This document shows, in pieces, positions 31,261 to 41,625 of a stretch of DNA of 64,000 nt. The stretch is from Rhynchopus sp. YZ270_cl-10. Lineage: Eukaryota; Euglenozoa; Diplonemea; Diplonemida; Diplonemidae. The stretch is taken from positions 1,488,001 to 1,552,000 of the forward strand of contig OZ037859.1 of NCBI GenBank assembly GCA_964035575.1, in the 5' to 3' direction. Position 1 is the stretch's first letter; the number at the start of each line of letters is the position of its first letter. A program made the position numbers and the translations under genes. The notes under the pieces were generated by a model. The model did not search any database and was not told where the DNA came from. It saw only the letters and a list, made by a program, of their open reading frames with translations.

Positions 31261-31833
31261 ATGAATTACTGCTCCATGTGGCTTATGCTGAGGGGTCTCA
31301 GGAAGGAGGGGAACGAGAAGATAACTGTTGGCGAGCCTGCTTTTGTTGAGGATGGTCTGAAGGATTTGGTCAACCCCCGCAAGGATACCTCAATTTTTAA
31401 ACCCAAATCATATGCGGACCTCGCCAGTGAAGAACTTTACAACAAACTGCACAACAGCTGTAGGGTTTACTCGGACAACTTCAGTGAACCGGGTGTCGAT
31501 AGTCTGGTCCCGCTTTTCCTTTCAAAACCTGGCGAGGAAGAAGAAACCCTTCACCTGTTCTGCTGCCAGAATAAGCTAGTCTGTGAAGTTGATGGGCTGA
31601 CAAATGTGGAGACAAATGCTGTGAGTGTTCCTGCAATAGCAAACTTGATAGACTGGTGTGGTGGTAAAAGCATTGCTATTAGCGTGCATCCACTTCTGCA
31701 CACAACACATAAGCGAGACATGATAACAAAGAATAGGAAGGGTGTATGGTTCACCCATATGACTATGCCGAAATGGTTCGCAAGGCTTGGGGCGGCAAGG
31801 ATTGGTTTTAGAACAGACTCTGTCTGTGCATAG
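31261..31833 (+). CDS. Hypothetical protein, possibly a gene fragment
   Basis: 190 aa from the ATG at 31,261 (MNYCSMWLMLRGLRKEG). The protein has no signal or membrane span. The middle contains GVDSLVPLFLSKPGEEEETL followed by HLFCCQNK, a D...(Q/E)xK pattern that faintly recalls PD-(D/E)xK nuclease-type domains found in RHS/Crinkler-like repetitive gene families; this is a weak suggestion only. Base composition is more AT-rich than the host cluster. The gene stands alone between non-coding DNA and the 13-bp minisatellite, so it may be the remnant of a multicopy family. Confidence 0.4.
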   Translation: MNYCSMWLMLRGLRKEGNEKITVGEPAFVEDGLKDLVNPRKDTSIFKPKSYADLASEELYNKLHNSCRVYSDNFSEPGVDSLVPLFLSKPGEEEETLHLFCCQNKLVCEVDGLTNVETNAVSVPAIANLIDWCGGKSIAISVHPLLHTTHKRDMITKNRKGVWFTHMTMPKWFARLGAARIGFRTDSVCA

Positions 31834-32035
31834 AGAAGGTGCGAAGGCGCGTGCGTACTATGAGTTCAAGTTGACGTCGCAGTTGGTGGGCAGATGGAAC
31901 AGAGGCTAACATTGTAGGCAGTTCAGCAGGGTCCACCCACTGCTGTGTGCATGGGAGGAAGAGTGCAGAAGCGACTGAGGAGTGAGATTTCTCAGCTGGT
32001 GCGCCTTAGCTCACTTGTGAGCACAGAGAGTGGCC
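31834..32035. other. Spacer before minisatellite
   Basis: About 200 bp; the sequence continues in mixed composition, without a frame I would call, into the first 13-bp unit. Confidence 0.4.
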
Positions 32036-33111
32036 TTCCTTGCACAGCATCCTTGCACAGCATCCTTGCACAGCATCCTTGCACAGCATCCTTGCACAGC
32101 ATCCTTGCACAGCATCCTTGCACAGCATCCTTGCACAGCATCCTTGCACAGCATCCTTGCACAGCATCCTTGCACAGCATCCTTGCACAGCATCCTTGCA
32201 CAGCATCCTTGCACAGCATCCTTGCACAGCATCCTTGCACAGCATCCTTGCACAGCATCCTTGCACAGCATCCTTGCACAGCATCCTTGCACAGCATCCT
32301 TGCACAGCATCCTTGCACAGCATCCTTGCACAGCATCCTTGCACAGCATCCTTGCACAGCATCCTTGCACAGCATCCTTGCACAGCATCCTTGCACAGCA
32401 TCCTTGCACAGCATCCTTGCACAGCATCCTTGCACAGCATCCTTGCACAGCATCCTTGCACAGCATCCTTGCACAGCATCCTTGCACAGCATCCTTGCAC
32501 AGCATCCTTGCACAGCATCCTTGCACAGCATCCTTGCACAGCATCCTTGCACAGCATCCTTGCACAGCATCCTTGCACAGCATCCTTGCACAGCATCCTT
32601 GCACAGCATCCTTGCACAGCATCCTTGCACAGCATCCTTGCACAGCATCCTTGCACAGCATCCTTGCACAGCATCCTTGCACAGCATCCTTGCACAGCAT
32701 CCTTGCACAGCATCCTTGCACAGCATCCTTGCACAGCATCCTTGCACAGCATCCTTGCACAGCATCCTTGCACAGCATCCTTGCACAGCATCCTTGCACA
32801 GCATCCTTGCACAGCATCCTTGCACAGCATCCTTGCACAGCATCCTTGCACAGCATCCTTGCACAGCATCCTTGCACAGCATCCTTGCACAGCATCCTTG
32901 CACAGCATCCTTGCACAGCATCCTTGCACAGCATCCTTGCACAGCATCCTTGCACAGCATCCTTGCACAGCATCCTTGCACAGCATCCTTGCACAGCATC
33001 CTTGCACAGCATCCTTGCACAGCATCCTTGCACAGCATCCTTGCACAGCATCCTTGCACAGCATCCTTACACAGCATCCTTGCACAGCATCCTTGCACAG
33101 CATCCTTGCAG
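32036..33111 (+). repeat. 13-bp minisatellite (TTGCACAGCATCC), about 82 copies
   Basis: A nearly perfect tandem array; the only deviation I noticed is a G-to-A change near 33,069. Because 13 is not a multiple of three, every frame cycles through the same peptides and stays open on both strands. These frames of 350-460 codons are not genes. The near identity suggests recent expansion or frequent homogenisation. Confidence 0.97.
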
Positions 33112-33117
33112 GTATCT

Positions 33118-33271
33118 AAGGTGCACAGGGTGCCTGAAAACCCACTGCACGAAACTCTCCCGAAACCCCCCGGAACTGGATTTTGAAAAGGTGCACAGGG
33201 TGCTTTTGGCCCCCGAGAAAGGGTGCACAGGGTGCCTTTTTTGGTCCCGAAAAAGGGTGCACAGGGTGCCC
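33118..33271 (+). repeat. Four spaced copies of GGTGCACAGGGTGC
   Basis: A 14-bp core repeats at about 33,120, 33,190, 33,222 and 33,257, with variable spacers rich in CCCGA/GAAA. It abuts the 13-bp array and shares the TGCACAG string with it, so the minisatellite may have arisen from this sequence. Confidence 0.7.
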
Positions 33272-33393
33272 TTGAGATTGGCACCCTATGACTTTCACAG
33301 GCAAAACTTTTATTTTTGCTGCTTGAAAACTTTTCACCTTTCACCTGTATGGAGCCTCTGACCAAGGAAAACATATTCTGAGGGCAGTCCTAC

Positions 33394-33643
33394 ACAGTAC
33401 ACAGTACACAGTACACAGTACACAGTACACAGTACACAGTACACAGTACACAGTACACAGTACACAGTACACAGTACACAGTACACAGTACACAGTACAC
33501 AGTACACAGTACACAGTACACAGTACACAGTACACAGTACACAGTACACAGTACACAGTACACAGTACACAGTACACAGTACACAGTACACAGTACACAG
33601 TACACAGTACACAGTACACAGTACACAGTACACAGTACACAGT
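33394..33643 (+). repeat. 7-bp minisatellite (CACAGTA), about 36 copies
   Basis: A perfect-looking tandem array directly left of an 8-bp array. Its unit is close to the 9-bp TGTACACAG/TATACACAG units of the large satellite at 50.8-55.3 kb. Confidence 0.95.
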
Positions 33644-33646
33644 ATT

Positions 33647-33844
33647 CCGCAAACCCGCAAACCCGCAAACCCGCAAACCCGCAAACCCGCAAACCCGCAA
33701 ACCCGTAAACCCGCAAACCCGCAAACCCGCAAACCCGCAAACCCGCAAACCCGCAAACCCGCAAACCCGCAAACCCGCAAACCCGCAAACCCCGCAAACC
33801 CGCAAACCCGCAAACCCGCAAACCCGCAAACCCGTAAACCCGCA
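33647..33844 (+). repeat. 8-bp minisatellite (AACCCGCA), array 1, about 25 copies
   Basis: Two units have T for C, and one has an extra C. It is followed by CACGAGAAGTGAGCAACCAT, the same 3' flank as array 3 at 59.5 kb. Frames on the - strand read CGFAGLRV repeatedly and are not genes. Confidence 0.95.
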
Positions 33845-34019
33845 CGAGAAGTGAGCAACCATTTGAGGCAGGCTGGTGTGAAGTGTTACGGGCTGGTGTA
33901 TCGAAAATGTTCTAGTATGTTATGCTTAGGGAATCGTGTTGGTGAGGTGAGTTACATTTGTATTTGCATTTGAGTTTACGTGGAAAAAGTGGTGTTTACA
34001 TTTAGTGCGTCTGTAAGAA

Positions 34020-34330
34020 GTTTTGAACGTTTAACAGTAATATCGTGTATGTGGCCGACCGCAGGTACCCTAAAGACTTCAGATGGCCAAGTAACCTTTT
34101 GTATACTACGTTTCATGGAGTCTACTACCAACATACTTCGACGCAATTGCTCCGATGAAGCCACTACAGTAACCTATTTATAAAAATTATTTTTGGCCAT
34201 TTTGGGATTTATGGACAGAAATGTCGACAAATCTGTCCATAAATTACGTTCTGTCCATAAAAGCCAGGATCCTGACCAAAAATCCCTGTATTGAAAATAC
34301 AGGGATTTTTGCCTGCAAAATCCCTGAGTA
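34020..34330 (+). repeat. Dispersed hairpin repeat, copy A
   Basis: The most diverged of three long copies. Shared landmarks in order: AGTAGGCCAAGTAA-like (here AGATGGCCAAGTAA), GCTCCGATGAAGCCACTACA, TTTTTGGCCATTTTGGGATT, three TATGGACAGA/TCTGTCCATA motifs, and a hairpin with AATCCCTGTAT and ATACAGGGATT arms around TGAAA. It looks like a non-autonomous element with no coding capacity. Confidence 0.75.
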
Positions 34331-34375
34331 ACCTATTGCAGTATGTGTATTGATGTTTGCAGGCAACCTGTGGTT

Positions 34376-34682
34376 TGTGAGTTTATATGCACTGTAGACA
34401 GTAATTCCCTGTATAGGCCAAAAAGGGTACCCACAGACCTCAGTAGGCCAAGTAACTAAATGTCTACTACGTATTTTTGGGCCCACGACCACCATACTTC
34501 GGCGCAATTGCTCCGATGAAGCCACTACAGTAAGCCATTTGAAAAAATATTTTTGGCCATTTTGGGATTTATGGACAGAAATGTCGACAAATCTGTCCAT
34601 AAATTACGTTCTGTCCATAAGAGCCAAAATCCCGACCAAAAATCCCTGTATTGAAAATACAGGGATTTTTGGTCGGGACACT
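34376..34682 (+). repeat. Dispersed hairpin repeat, copy B
   Basis: Same landmarks as copy A. The terminal hairpin is a perfect 22-bp stem (outer part TCCCGACC/GGTCGGGA) with loop TGAAA, about 34,631-34,679. It lies 250 bp from the 3' end of the Helitron coding region. Confidence 0.8.
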
Positions 34683-34933
34683 CTATTGAGGGACATATTG
34701 TGGCTACTCTGTGGGTGTGTGTGTTTGTGGGGGGTGTGAAGAAAAATTGAAATATAAAATGTTCCTTTGTTTTTGTTCTCTCCTATTTCATGCTTCATTT
34801 GTATTTTTTTAAAAACTAATAGTATCCCCAAACCCATAATCCCAAAAAATACCCACCAAACCCAACCCGTTTTCATACCCCCGATTGTTACCACTTCTTT
34901 CATTTTTCTCTTCTTATTACTTTTTTTGTATGT
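34683..34933. other. Spacer between hairpin repeat and Helitron
   Basis: AT-rich; contains the GTTCACAACTC string at about 34,932-34,942 that is shared with the 3' side of the Rep-only gene at 41.1 kb. I could not define Helitron-type CTRR ends here. Confidence 0.4.
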
Positions 34934-37900
34934 TCACAACTCCCAATCAACTTGATATAAAATCTCATTGGGAAATCCCCTATGCAATTGTTCCAAACCA
35001 TTTTTGTGTGTTTCCAATTCATGTTCAGGAGACCCTGTACCAATATTAAAATGATCAGGGTTTGCAGTATGTAATAAAATAATCCTGTCCTTTGCAGGAA
35101 TATTAGCAAGAACTTGTTCAGTAGACAAGTTGTTCCCCAAAAAGTGAAAAGATGAGGGCTTGTTATCTTGGTTCATTTTGACAATAGTTATTAGAACACA
35201 TTTTAAGAGACTCACCAAGGCAAACTCAATCTGTTCTGCATAGTCTGATGTTGCGTACGTCCCATCAATCCTGCCAGTTATCCTGTTAATAAGGGCGTTG
35301 TAGGTGCCTACAATCGAGGATACGGTGTTAGCGTTTTCAGGTACAATAAGAGGATGATGTTTTATTGTAGTACTGTTCTGCACAACAAACAATTCCAATT
35401 CTCTTCTGAGTTGATTCCCTTGTCCTATCCTCTTTGTAATAGACTGGTCTACAGCATGGTAAAAGCAAGTACCATCCCCCAAAACCCTGGTAATGGAGAG
35501 CTTCGGCTTTTGTGCTGTTGTTGCTTCTGCTGATGTAGGGTTATTCTTCTTACGCTTCTTAGGAGACTTATCTTCTGGGTCTCTCTTCCTCTTTTTGGCT
35601 ACATAGACAAGATCTTCAGCATCTTCAAACTGAATGCTCTCGCACTGCATTGGCATGGGGTCCCAGAATTTATGGTCGTCAGATGGTGGAGGCATCTTTG
35701 CTTGTTTGTGGGTCTGTTCAGAGTACTCTTTGTCAGTCATGACGTGGTAACTCTGTAGCATGGCCTCTTCTGCTTCAGTCAGCTGCATAAAGATGCCCTC
35801 GAGTCCACGGTCAGCAACAGATTTCAGCATGTCCTTGTACACAGGGTTTGACACTCTGTATGGCTCCACAATAGTTCTGGTTGATTTGGTCCATTTCTTC
35901 AGAGGCACTGCAACCTTGACATGCTCTGCCTTTGGGCATCTGCTCAGAGCAAGGTACAACTGCCCATGTGCAAAGCACTGAGACTCTGTGAGGTCGAGTC
36001 CAACCCTATCGAGGGTCTGTCCCTGAGACTTGTTAATTGTAGAGGCGAATGACAGTGCGACAGGAAACTGGACACGCTGCATGCTGAAACCAGCCTTCTT
36101 CTCGTCAGGAGTGTTCTTAACTCTGGGGATGTTCACTTCCGTTCCAACTCTTTTAGGGTCACCCACAATGATCCCCTGAATGTTGAGCTGTGTCACGCCA
36201 GTCACAATAAACCTCGTTCCATTGCAGAGACCCTTTGGTGGGTTGAGGTTTTTAAGCAACATTAGAGGAGCACCAACCTTGACAGTGATGCAGTGGTCAG
36301 GTATGCCTGTCTGCTGGTACGCATTCATCACGTCTGAGTCAATGGCAGATTCTCCCTCAACAGACTCCTCTGTGAATGTGTCCTTCCCTGTAAGCTGGAA
36401 CTCATGGAGTACTTCTTTTTGTTTCCCACACAGCCTCTTGAGACAAATGTTGTTCATTGCCTTCTGAGCTTTGTTAGTTGGTGCAAGGATCATGCCATTT
36501 CCAACTACACCTTCTCCAATCAGAGGGAAGACGTGGGTGATTAAATCATCAGGTACAACATAATCCCCACAATCCTTTCGGTAGAGGTTTCTTGGGAGAG
36601 ATATGGAACCGTCTCTATCGTTGCACGACCCATCGCCAATGGTTCCCAGGTAGGTAGCCCAATTTTTGTCATCCTTCTGCCTCATTATCTCGACAAGGGA
36701 CAGCATAGTCATATTTTGGAATAGAGGAGAAGTATGCAGACAGTTTTTAAGCGTGGCACTCTTGTCTCCCTCAGTGACAGGAAGAATCTGCTTGAAGTCG
36801 CCACCAAGAACCACAGTAATTCCACCAAACCACATGGCCTTTTCAGTAACCTTTCTGCAGGTTCTGTCGAGAAGTTCTATGTGGCCCCTGTTTGCCATCA
36901 CCACCTCATCAAAGACAATGAGATCCGTTGCGCGGATGAGATCTTCAATTTCTTTTGTCAGTTTGCAGACAGAGTGGTGGTCATCAGGGTACAGATCAAG
37001 AGGAAACTTGAATCTGTTGTGGGATGTTCTTCCTCCAGGCAGGAGCATTGCTGCAATACCAGAGCTTGCGACTGCAAGGGCAATGTTAGGACGATGTGTG
37101 TCATCTTGCGCCGGAACCCCTCTGTGGCTTCTGCACCAACTGAGCATGGCCTGGTAGGTAAACGTTTTTCCAGTCCCTGCAGCACCCTGAAGCAGAAACA
37201 TCTCGCCTTTGCCCTGAGTCACAGAGAGTTGAACACGCTGAACTGCTTCCATCTGTTTTGTATTGAGCTTAGGTTGAATCTTCTCCCACTCTTGCCACTG
37301 CTTTTCCATGTTGTAGATTTCATCCTTCATAACCCAAGACACTCCATCGTTCGCACTCCTCACAGCAGCTGTTGGTGTTGGGAGTCCAAAGACTTCTAGC
37401 TTTACATCCGACCCACAAATGTTTCTCAACACATTCTGAATATCCAACAGTGCTTCATTTTCCTCCTGCTCAGATACCGTAGCCTCCCCATCCGGTGCAG
37501 TCTCTCCCTGCTTCAGAGGACGCTTGCACAGCTCCACCTTGTATGTCTTCCAGAGTTCTTTCATGTCATTAGGAGGAATAGCAAAGGAGTTGAGTAGAAC
37601 AGCAAGGGTAAACCTGAGGCATCTTCCTGACACAGTGGTTTTGACTGCATCCACAAGTGTAAGCTTCACAAGTTTACCATCCTGAAGGAGCCCCATTTCA
37701 TTTGCTGCATCCGTAAAGGACTCGCACTTTTTCCCTTCTACAGTCATCAGGTCATCAAAGCTAGTGGGTCCTTTTCTCACCATGAGGATAGTGCGCAGAG
37801 CCTGAAGCTCCTTATCCAAAACAGGGGTTCTGTACAGGCGACCAATAGCCAGAAGATGGGACTTTGCAGCTCGTGATCTGTCCGTTGTGACAAGCGACTC

Positions 37901-38990
37901 AGTCCTGGGGCAGTACACGTAGCTTTTCCTCAGGGTCCACTCTGCTTTATCTCTGGAGAAGGCAAAGTATTCAGGAACAGTGATGTAGTTCAGGGTTTGT
38001 ATTCCCTGGTACTTGGAAGACGGGTCACGTTTTGCGTCACTATTTGCAGCAAACCAGGCTGTGAGTGTTGTGTCCGTGGCCTTGTCAAGAGCCTCTGCCT
38101 CCTTGCCAGGAAAGTAGTACAGCCTTTGCTGGCCTGCAAGATGAACATCAAGTCTGGTGACACTTGGGTCAATGTATCTCATCTTTGTTCCGAGAAGGTA
38201 TCCAATGGCCTCAAGTGACCCAATGTGTATGCCTGTCAGATAGCTCATGCACTCATCCGTTTTGTTTTTTTCCCCGTCTTTGGCTGAAACTGAAACATTA
38301 GCATACTCATCGTCCTTGAACAGATACTTGAAGAGGTATCTGATGACAACTGGAGATCCAACAGCCTCTATGTTGAAGTGGCTCATGAACTGGGTGAGAA
38401 GAACTATGTTGTAGGAAACAACATAGCGGTTGTCTCTACAGCTGGGGTGTACCTTCCCTTCTGTGGCCAGCTTTCTTGCCCGCTCTTGGTCTTTTTCCGC
38501 AACAGCGCTTGTTCTCCCATTTTCAGGCCGCATACCATAGCTGTACATTCCTGTCTCAGTTGCCAGGGTATCTTCCCGAAAGTTTTTAGGGTAGTGCTGT
38601 TTGCACCGTGCGTTGCCGTCTGGGCCGGGCACCTTGCATCGTGCACTGGGCACAGTATCACACTTGGTGTGCATCATCTGCTCCGACACCAAGTTGTATA
38701 GCTCTTCTTGCGTTTCGGGATCAGGCAACTGGCAGGACACCGCCATGTCAAAAATGGCTGCAGACTTCGGCTTATGCTCCTTGGAAACCCACAGAAGAAG
38801 ATGCAAGTGGGGGAGTCCGCGCTTCTGGTACTCCACCACACGAACCATTGCCTGGTACGTCCCGAGTGCATTCTCTTTCAACTTTTTCTCAAGTTGATCC
38901 ATCTTGAGGTTGAAGACTCGGTGCACAAGATCAGACCTGTCACAGGGTCTTTCTCCTGGACGCAGCTCCCTGAGAATCTCTGGCCAGTGT
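34934..38990 (-). CDS. Helitron Rep-helicase-OTU polyprotein, main frame
   Basis: About 1,350 aa; the frame is open upstream to NPHWPEILREL near 38,990, and the first in-frame ATG is near 38,903. HUH Rep: KRGLPHLHLLLW supplies the metal-binding His pair, and VVIRYLFKYLFK, about 155 residues further on, supplies the nucleophilic Tyr pair, for nicking and joining single-stranded ends. Helicase: GAAGTGKTFTY (Walker A), LIVFDEVVMANRGH (Walker B), GGDFKQILPV, NKSQGQTLDRVGLDL and LALSRCP, as in PIF1. A bipartite basic stretch (KKRKRDPEDKSPKKRKK) could target the nucleus. OTU: LGDGTCFYHAVD with the catalytic Cys and DHFNIGTG with the His near the C-terminus. The stop at 34,934 is followed by GAACATA. 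Confidence 0.9.
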
Positions 38991-40830
38991 GGGTTGGGTT
39001 TTCCACCACTGTCGTAACACGGGCCTCTTCAAGGAATTCTTTTGTTGCATACTTCTTTACTATCTGCTGGCTGTGGTAAGATATGCGTTGCGTAATGGCA
39101 CGGATGCCAAGCTGAAGGAAGAAGTATTCTGTCAGCTTGCGCCCTATAAGTGCAGGCCCTGGTTCCCCATCTGGGTTCTTCTCGGTCGCCCGTGAAAACA
39201 GGTGGAAGCAGCCATACTCCTGTGCTGACACACCACTGTAGGGGTTTGGCGTTGCTTCATCTTTTCGACTGTGTCTCCAACCTGTACTGTCCTTTGGACA
39301 CACATGGATAAGGGGAAAACACAGCGGCTCAAACCTCGCATCAAAATCCGATATCTTTCTGCTGTATCTATCGCTTCCTTCACCTTCACCTTCAGCTTCT
39401 CCCTGCATAATAACGCTGTACTGCTGCCGGCCCCAACCTGCTGCGTATTTGTGATCATCTGTTCCAGTACTGACAGTATATACAGCCCGCAATTCATCTT
39501 CTGCAGCGGCGTTTGCGTACTCCCGTCCCGTCTTCTCAGGTCCTCGCAGATCGTCAAAGTTAATGGCCACATGTGTGTTCTCTTCGGCACTGTCCATCAG
39601 AACTGAGGCTCTCCTGAACATCCTGACATAGCAATTGTCTTTCAGCATGGTCATGATGTCCTGGTAGAGAGTAGTGTCGCGTTCCAGTTCTGGGATCCTC
39701 TCCATCTCTTGCAAGCCTTTCAAGGCGCGGTCCTGCTCGTTGTATCCACCAACAAACCAGGTTTGGTTTCTTGTTTCCGCATCGTCAGACAGGCCCATAA
39801 TTTTCTTCACCCCTTTTCCTTTTACAACTATGTTGTGTATTCCGCGTGTGTTGGAAAACAACTTGTGGGGGGTATGCAATGCCTTGGCCATCTGATGATA
39901 AGAATTCAGGCGGTATGAATTCTTGAGAAACATTTGATCCGAGAACAATCTTTTGTGGTTGTCGTTCTCAAATTCAATTGGCCCAGGGATGTCTCTCGCC
40001 TTGATCCTGTTGCAGCAAATTCCATATCTCCCTTCTCCTCGGACCTCACCAGAGAAGAGCTTTGCACCACATTTTCTACAGACAGAATTCATCCCCCCAA
40101 TGTCAGCATAAGACACGCATCCATTTGTGTAGTCTTCAAGCTTCATTGCAGCTGAGTGGAGGCTTGGGTCAAGACTTCTCCCACACATTTCCGAAGTAGA
40201 AACCCTATTTTCGAATTCTGCAACTAATGCTTGACAGATGGGTCCGTTTGTTCTCAGTGTATCGGACCTCTTCTCGAGCCATCTTTCGCAGATGTCATTT
40301 GCACAGTTCTCTATTGATCCAAGAATGTACGGAGAAAGTCCTTGCATGCCATGACTTTTTTCTTCCTCAAGCAACTTGATTCTCTTCTTGTCGGAGTATG
40401 TGAGAGAATCAAGAGAACGGTTCCAGCGAGACTCTAACTCAGGATGTACAGCAAAGAGATCCCTGAACGAAGATTTATTAGTTATTGTTCTAATAGAAGC
40501 AATAACGTACGCAAGACGGCATTTTGCAACGTGCGTGATGTGCATGTACCTGAAGAGACAATGTGGATCATGTATTTTTGTTTTGTTGTATCTCTGTAAA
40601 CACCACTCACAGACATCGTATTGAGTGTGTGGTGCAGAGCTTTCGTACTGGCTGCAGAAAAAATTTATATCTTCTAACTGCATTTGTGATGTTTCAGCCG
40701 AGAGACGCAAAGATTCACGCATGTCCGACAGGTATCTAGACCATCCATTCGATGGGGGCTCTCTGGCGCAGTCATCCAAATCTCCATCTATCATATGACC
40801 ATAGAGATCTTGATATCCCCCTTCCAACAT
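38878..40830 (-). CDS. Helitron N-terminal frame
   Basis: 650 aa starting at an ATG (MLEGGYQDLYGHM). It carries CEWCLQRYNK and CRKCGAKLFSGEVRGEGRYG with a following CC, zinc-finger-like clusters as found before the Rep domain of Helitrons, and then DARFEPLCFPLIHV, VSAQEYGCFHLF and YFFLQLGIRA, matching the conserved block that precedes Rep in these proteins. The last 20 or so residues (THTGQRFSGSC onward) are out of frame with the conserved Rep sequence and are probably not part of the ancestral protein. Upstream DNA at 40,835-41,045 resembles the region upstream of the Rep-only gene, suggesting a shared promoter. Confidence 0.8.
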   Translation of the reverse strand: MLEGGYQDLYGHMIDGDLDDCAREPPSNGWSRYLSDMRESLRLSAETSQMQLEDINFFCSQYESSAPHTQYDVCEWCLQRYNKTKIHDPHCLFRYMHITHVAKCRLAYVIASIRTITNKSSFRDLFAVHPELESRWNRSLDSLTYSDKKRIKLLEEEKSHGMQGLSPYILGSIENCANDICERWLEKRSDTLRTNGPICQALVAEFENRVSTSEMCGRSLDPSLHSAAMKLEDYTNGCVSYADIGGMNSVCRKCGAKLFSGEVRGEGRYGICCNRIKARDIPGPIEFENDNHKRLFSDQMFLKNSYRLNSYHQMAKALHTPHKLFSNTRGIHNIVVKGKGVKKIMGLSDDAETRNQTWFVGGYNEQDRALKGLQEMERIPELERDTTLYQDIMTMLKDNCYVRMFRRASVLMDSAEENTHVAINFDDLRGPEKTGREYANAAAEDELRAVYTVSTGTDDHKYAAGWGRQQYSVIMQGEAEGEGEGSDRYSRKISDFDARFEPLCFPLIHVCPKDSTGWRHSRKDEATPNPYSGVSAQEYGCFHLFSRATEKNPDGEPGPALIGRKLTEYFFLQLGIRAITQRISYHSQQIVKKYATKEFLEEARVTTVVENPTHTGQRFSGSCVQEKDPVTGLILCTESSTSRWINLRKS

Positions 40831-41148
40831 AGTTATGGTGTGTTATGTTTTTCTGTTTGTAATGACTGATGATGGATAAAAATGTTCTCAGAATTATTGG
40901 AAAAATAGGACATTCCTTTTTTGTTGTTGTATTATGTGATTTGATATTCTGTGTCTGACAAAATATACAAATATATTGGAAGAGTAGGAAAAATTCGGAA
41001 AACAAATAAATAACAAACAAAAAGTAACTGAGACAAAAAAACCCGAAAACCCGCAAGCCCACAAAGACATATCCCCACTTATCGCTATTTTGTATTTTGT
41101 TTTCTTTTTTTATCCCTTATGTTAATGTTCACAACTCTATCACACAAA

Positions 41149-41625
41149 TCATTGCATCAATAGACCTGTCACAGGCTCCCCCTTGAATAAGTATTTAAAC
41201 AAATACTTAACAACAAGGACCCCGCGCACTTCCTCATTGTTTCTGTGGCGCCGATATTTCAGGAGAAGATTGTATTGAACCACCCACCTGTCGTTCATCA
41301 GATACTGACTGAAAGCTTTGTAGAGGTTTGGGTGTGCGAATGGTCCCGGGAGTTGTACAATGTGATCCACATTTAAAGGGTTCTTCGGTGATGTTCTGTT
41401 GTCTTTCCAAAGAATTGCGTGAGCATGAGGCAGACCCCTCTTCTGGTACTCCATCACCACCACCATTGCAATGTGATCCCCAAGAACATTTTTTTCTCTG
41501 ATATAATTTACAAGCTCCTTCACCTTGAGGTAGAAGATGCGGTGCACCAGATCCGGACGGTCAATAGCTGTCTCCCCTTCTAGCAGATTAGACTGAATCT
41601 CATACCACATTGGGTTGAACGTCAT
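41149..41625 (-). CDS. Rep-only Helitron-like protein (HUH nuclease)
   Basis: 158 aa. It begins MTFNPMWYEIQ, exactly where the Rep block starts in the large Helitron (NPHWPEI), and keeps DRPDLVHRIFYLKVKELV, the HUH motif YQKRGLPHAHAILW (His 67 and 69) and the Tyr motif VVKYLFKYLFKG near the C-terminus. The segment between these is shortened by about 80 residues compared with the large copy, and there is no helicase or OTU domain. The sequence differs throughout from the large Helitron, so it belongs to another lineage rather than being a fresh deletion of the neighbour. Both flanks resemble those of the big gene: GATATTNTGTGTCTGA upstream and GAGTTGTGAACAT downstream. All parts needed for nicking and joining appear present. 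Confidence 0.75.
   Translation of the reverse strand: MTFNPMWYEIQSNLLEGETAIDRPDLVHRIFYLKVKELVNYIREKNVLGDHIAMVVVMEYQKRGLPHAHAILWKDNRTSPKNPLNVDHIVQLPGPFAHPNLYKAFSQYLMNDRWVVQYNLLLKYRRHRNNEEVRGVLVVKYLFKYLFKGEPVTGLLMQ

Larger units (their letters stand above)
34934..40830 (-). mobile_element. Helitron (helentron-like) with Rep, helicase and OTU domains
   Basis: A rolling-circle DNA transposon coding region of 5.9 kb on the - strand, read in two overlapping frames (features below). The order is zinc-finger-bearing N-terminal part, HUH Rep nuclease, PIF1-type helicase, OTU protease. OTU domains are known from helentron-type elements. Termini were not identified. The two frames meet at 38,991-39,000, where GGGTT is duplicated (AACCC AACCC in coding sense). 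One copy of that 5-mer would join VVENP to HWPEI, the usual Helitron sequence, so the copy carries a single 5-nt frameshift unless this is an assembly error. Confidence 0.9.

Noticed and set aside
32036-33111. CRISPR array
   Set aside because: Units are directly adjacent with no unique spacers, and the DNA is eukaryotic.
31945-33374. Several overlapping open frames of 350-460 codons on both strands
   Set aside because: They are the 13-bp minisatellite read in every frame; the peptides are pure cycles and start or end in unrelated flanks.
33334-33862. Open frames of VLCTVYC and CGFAGLRV peptides
   Set aside because: Artefacts of 7- and 8-bp arrays, which cannot easily contain stops in these frames.
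34630-34682. Hairpin of copy B as the Helitron 3' terminus
   Set aside because: No CTRR follows the stem in either direction, and the same hairpin occurs in copies far from any Helitron gene.
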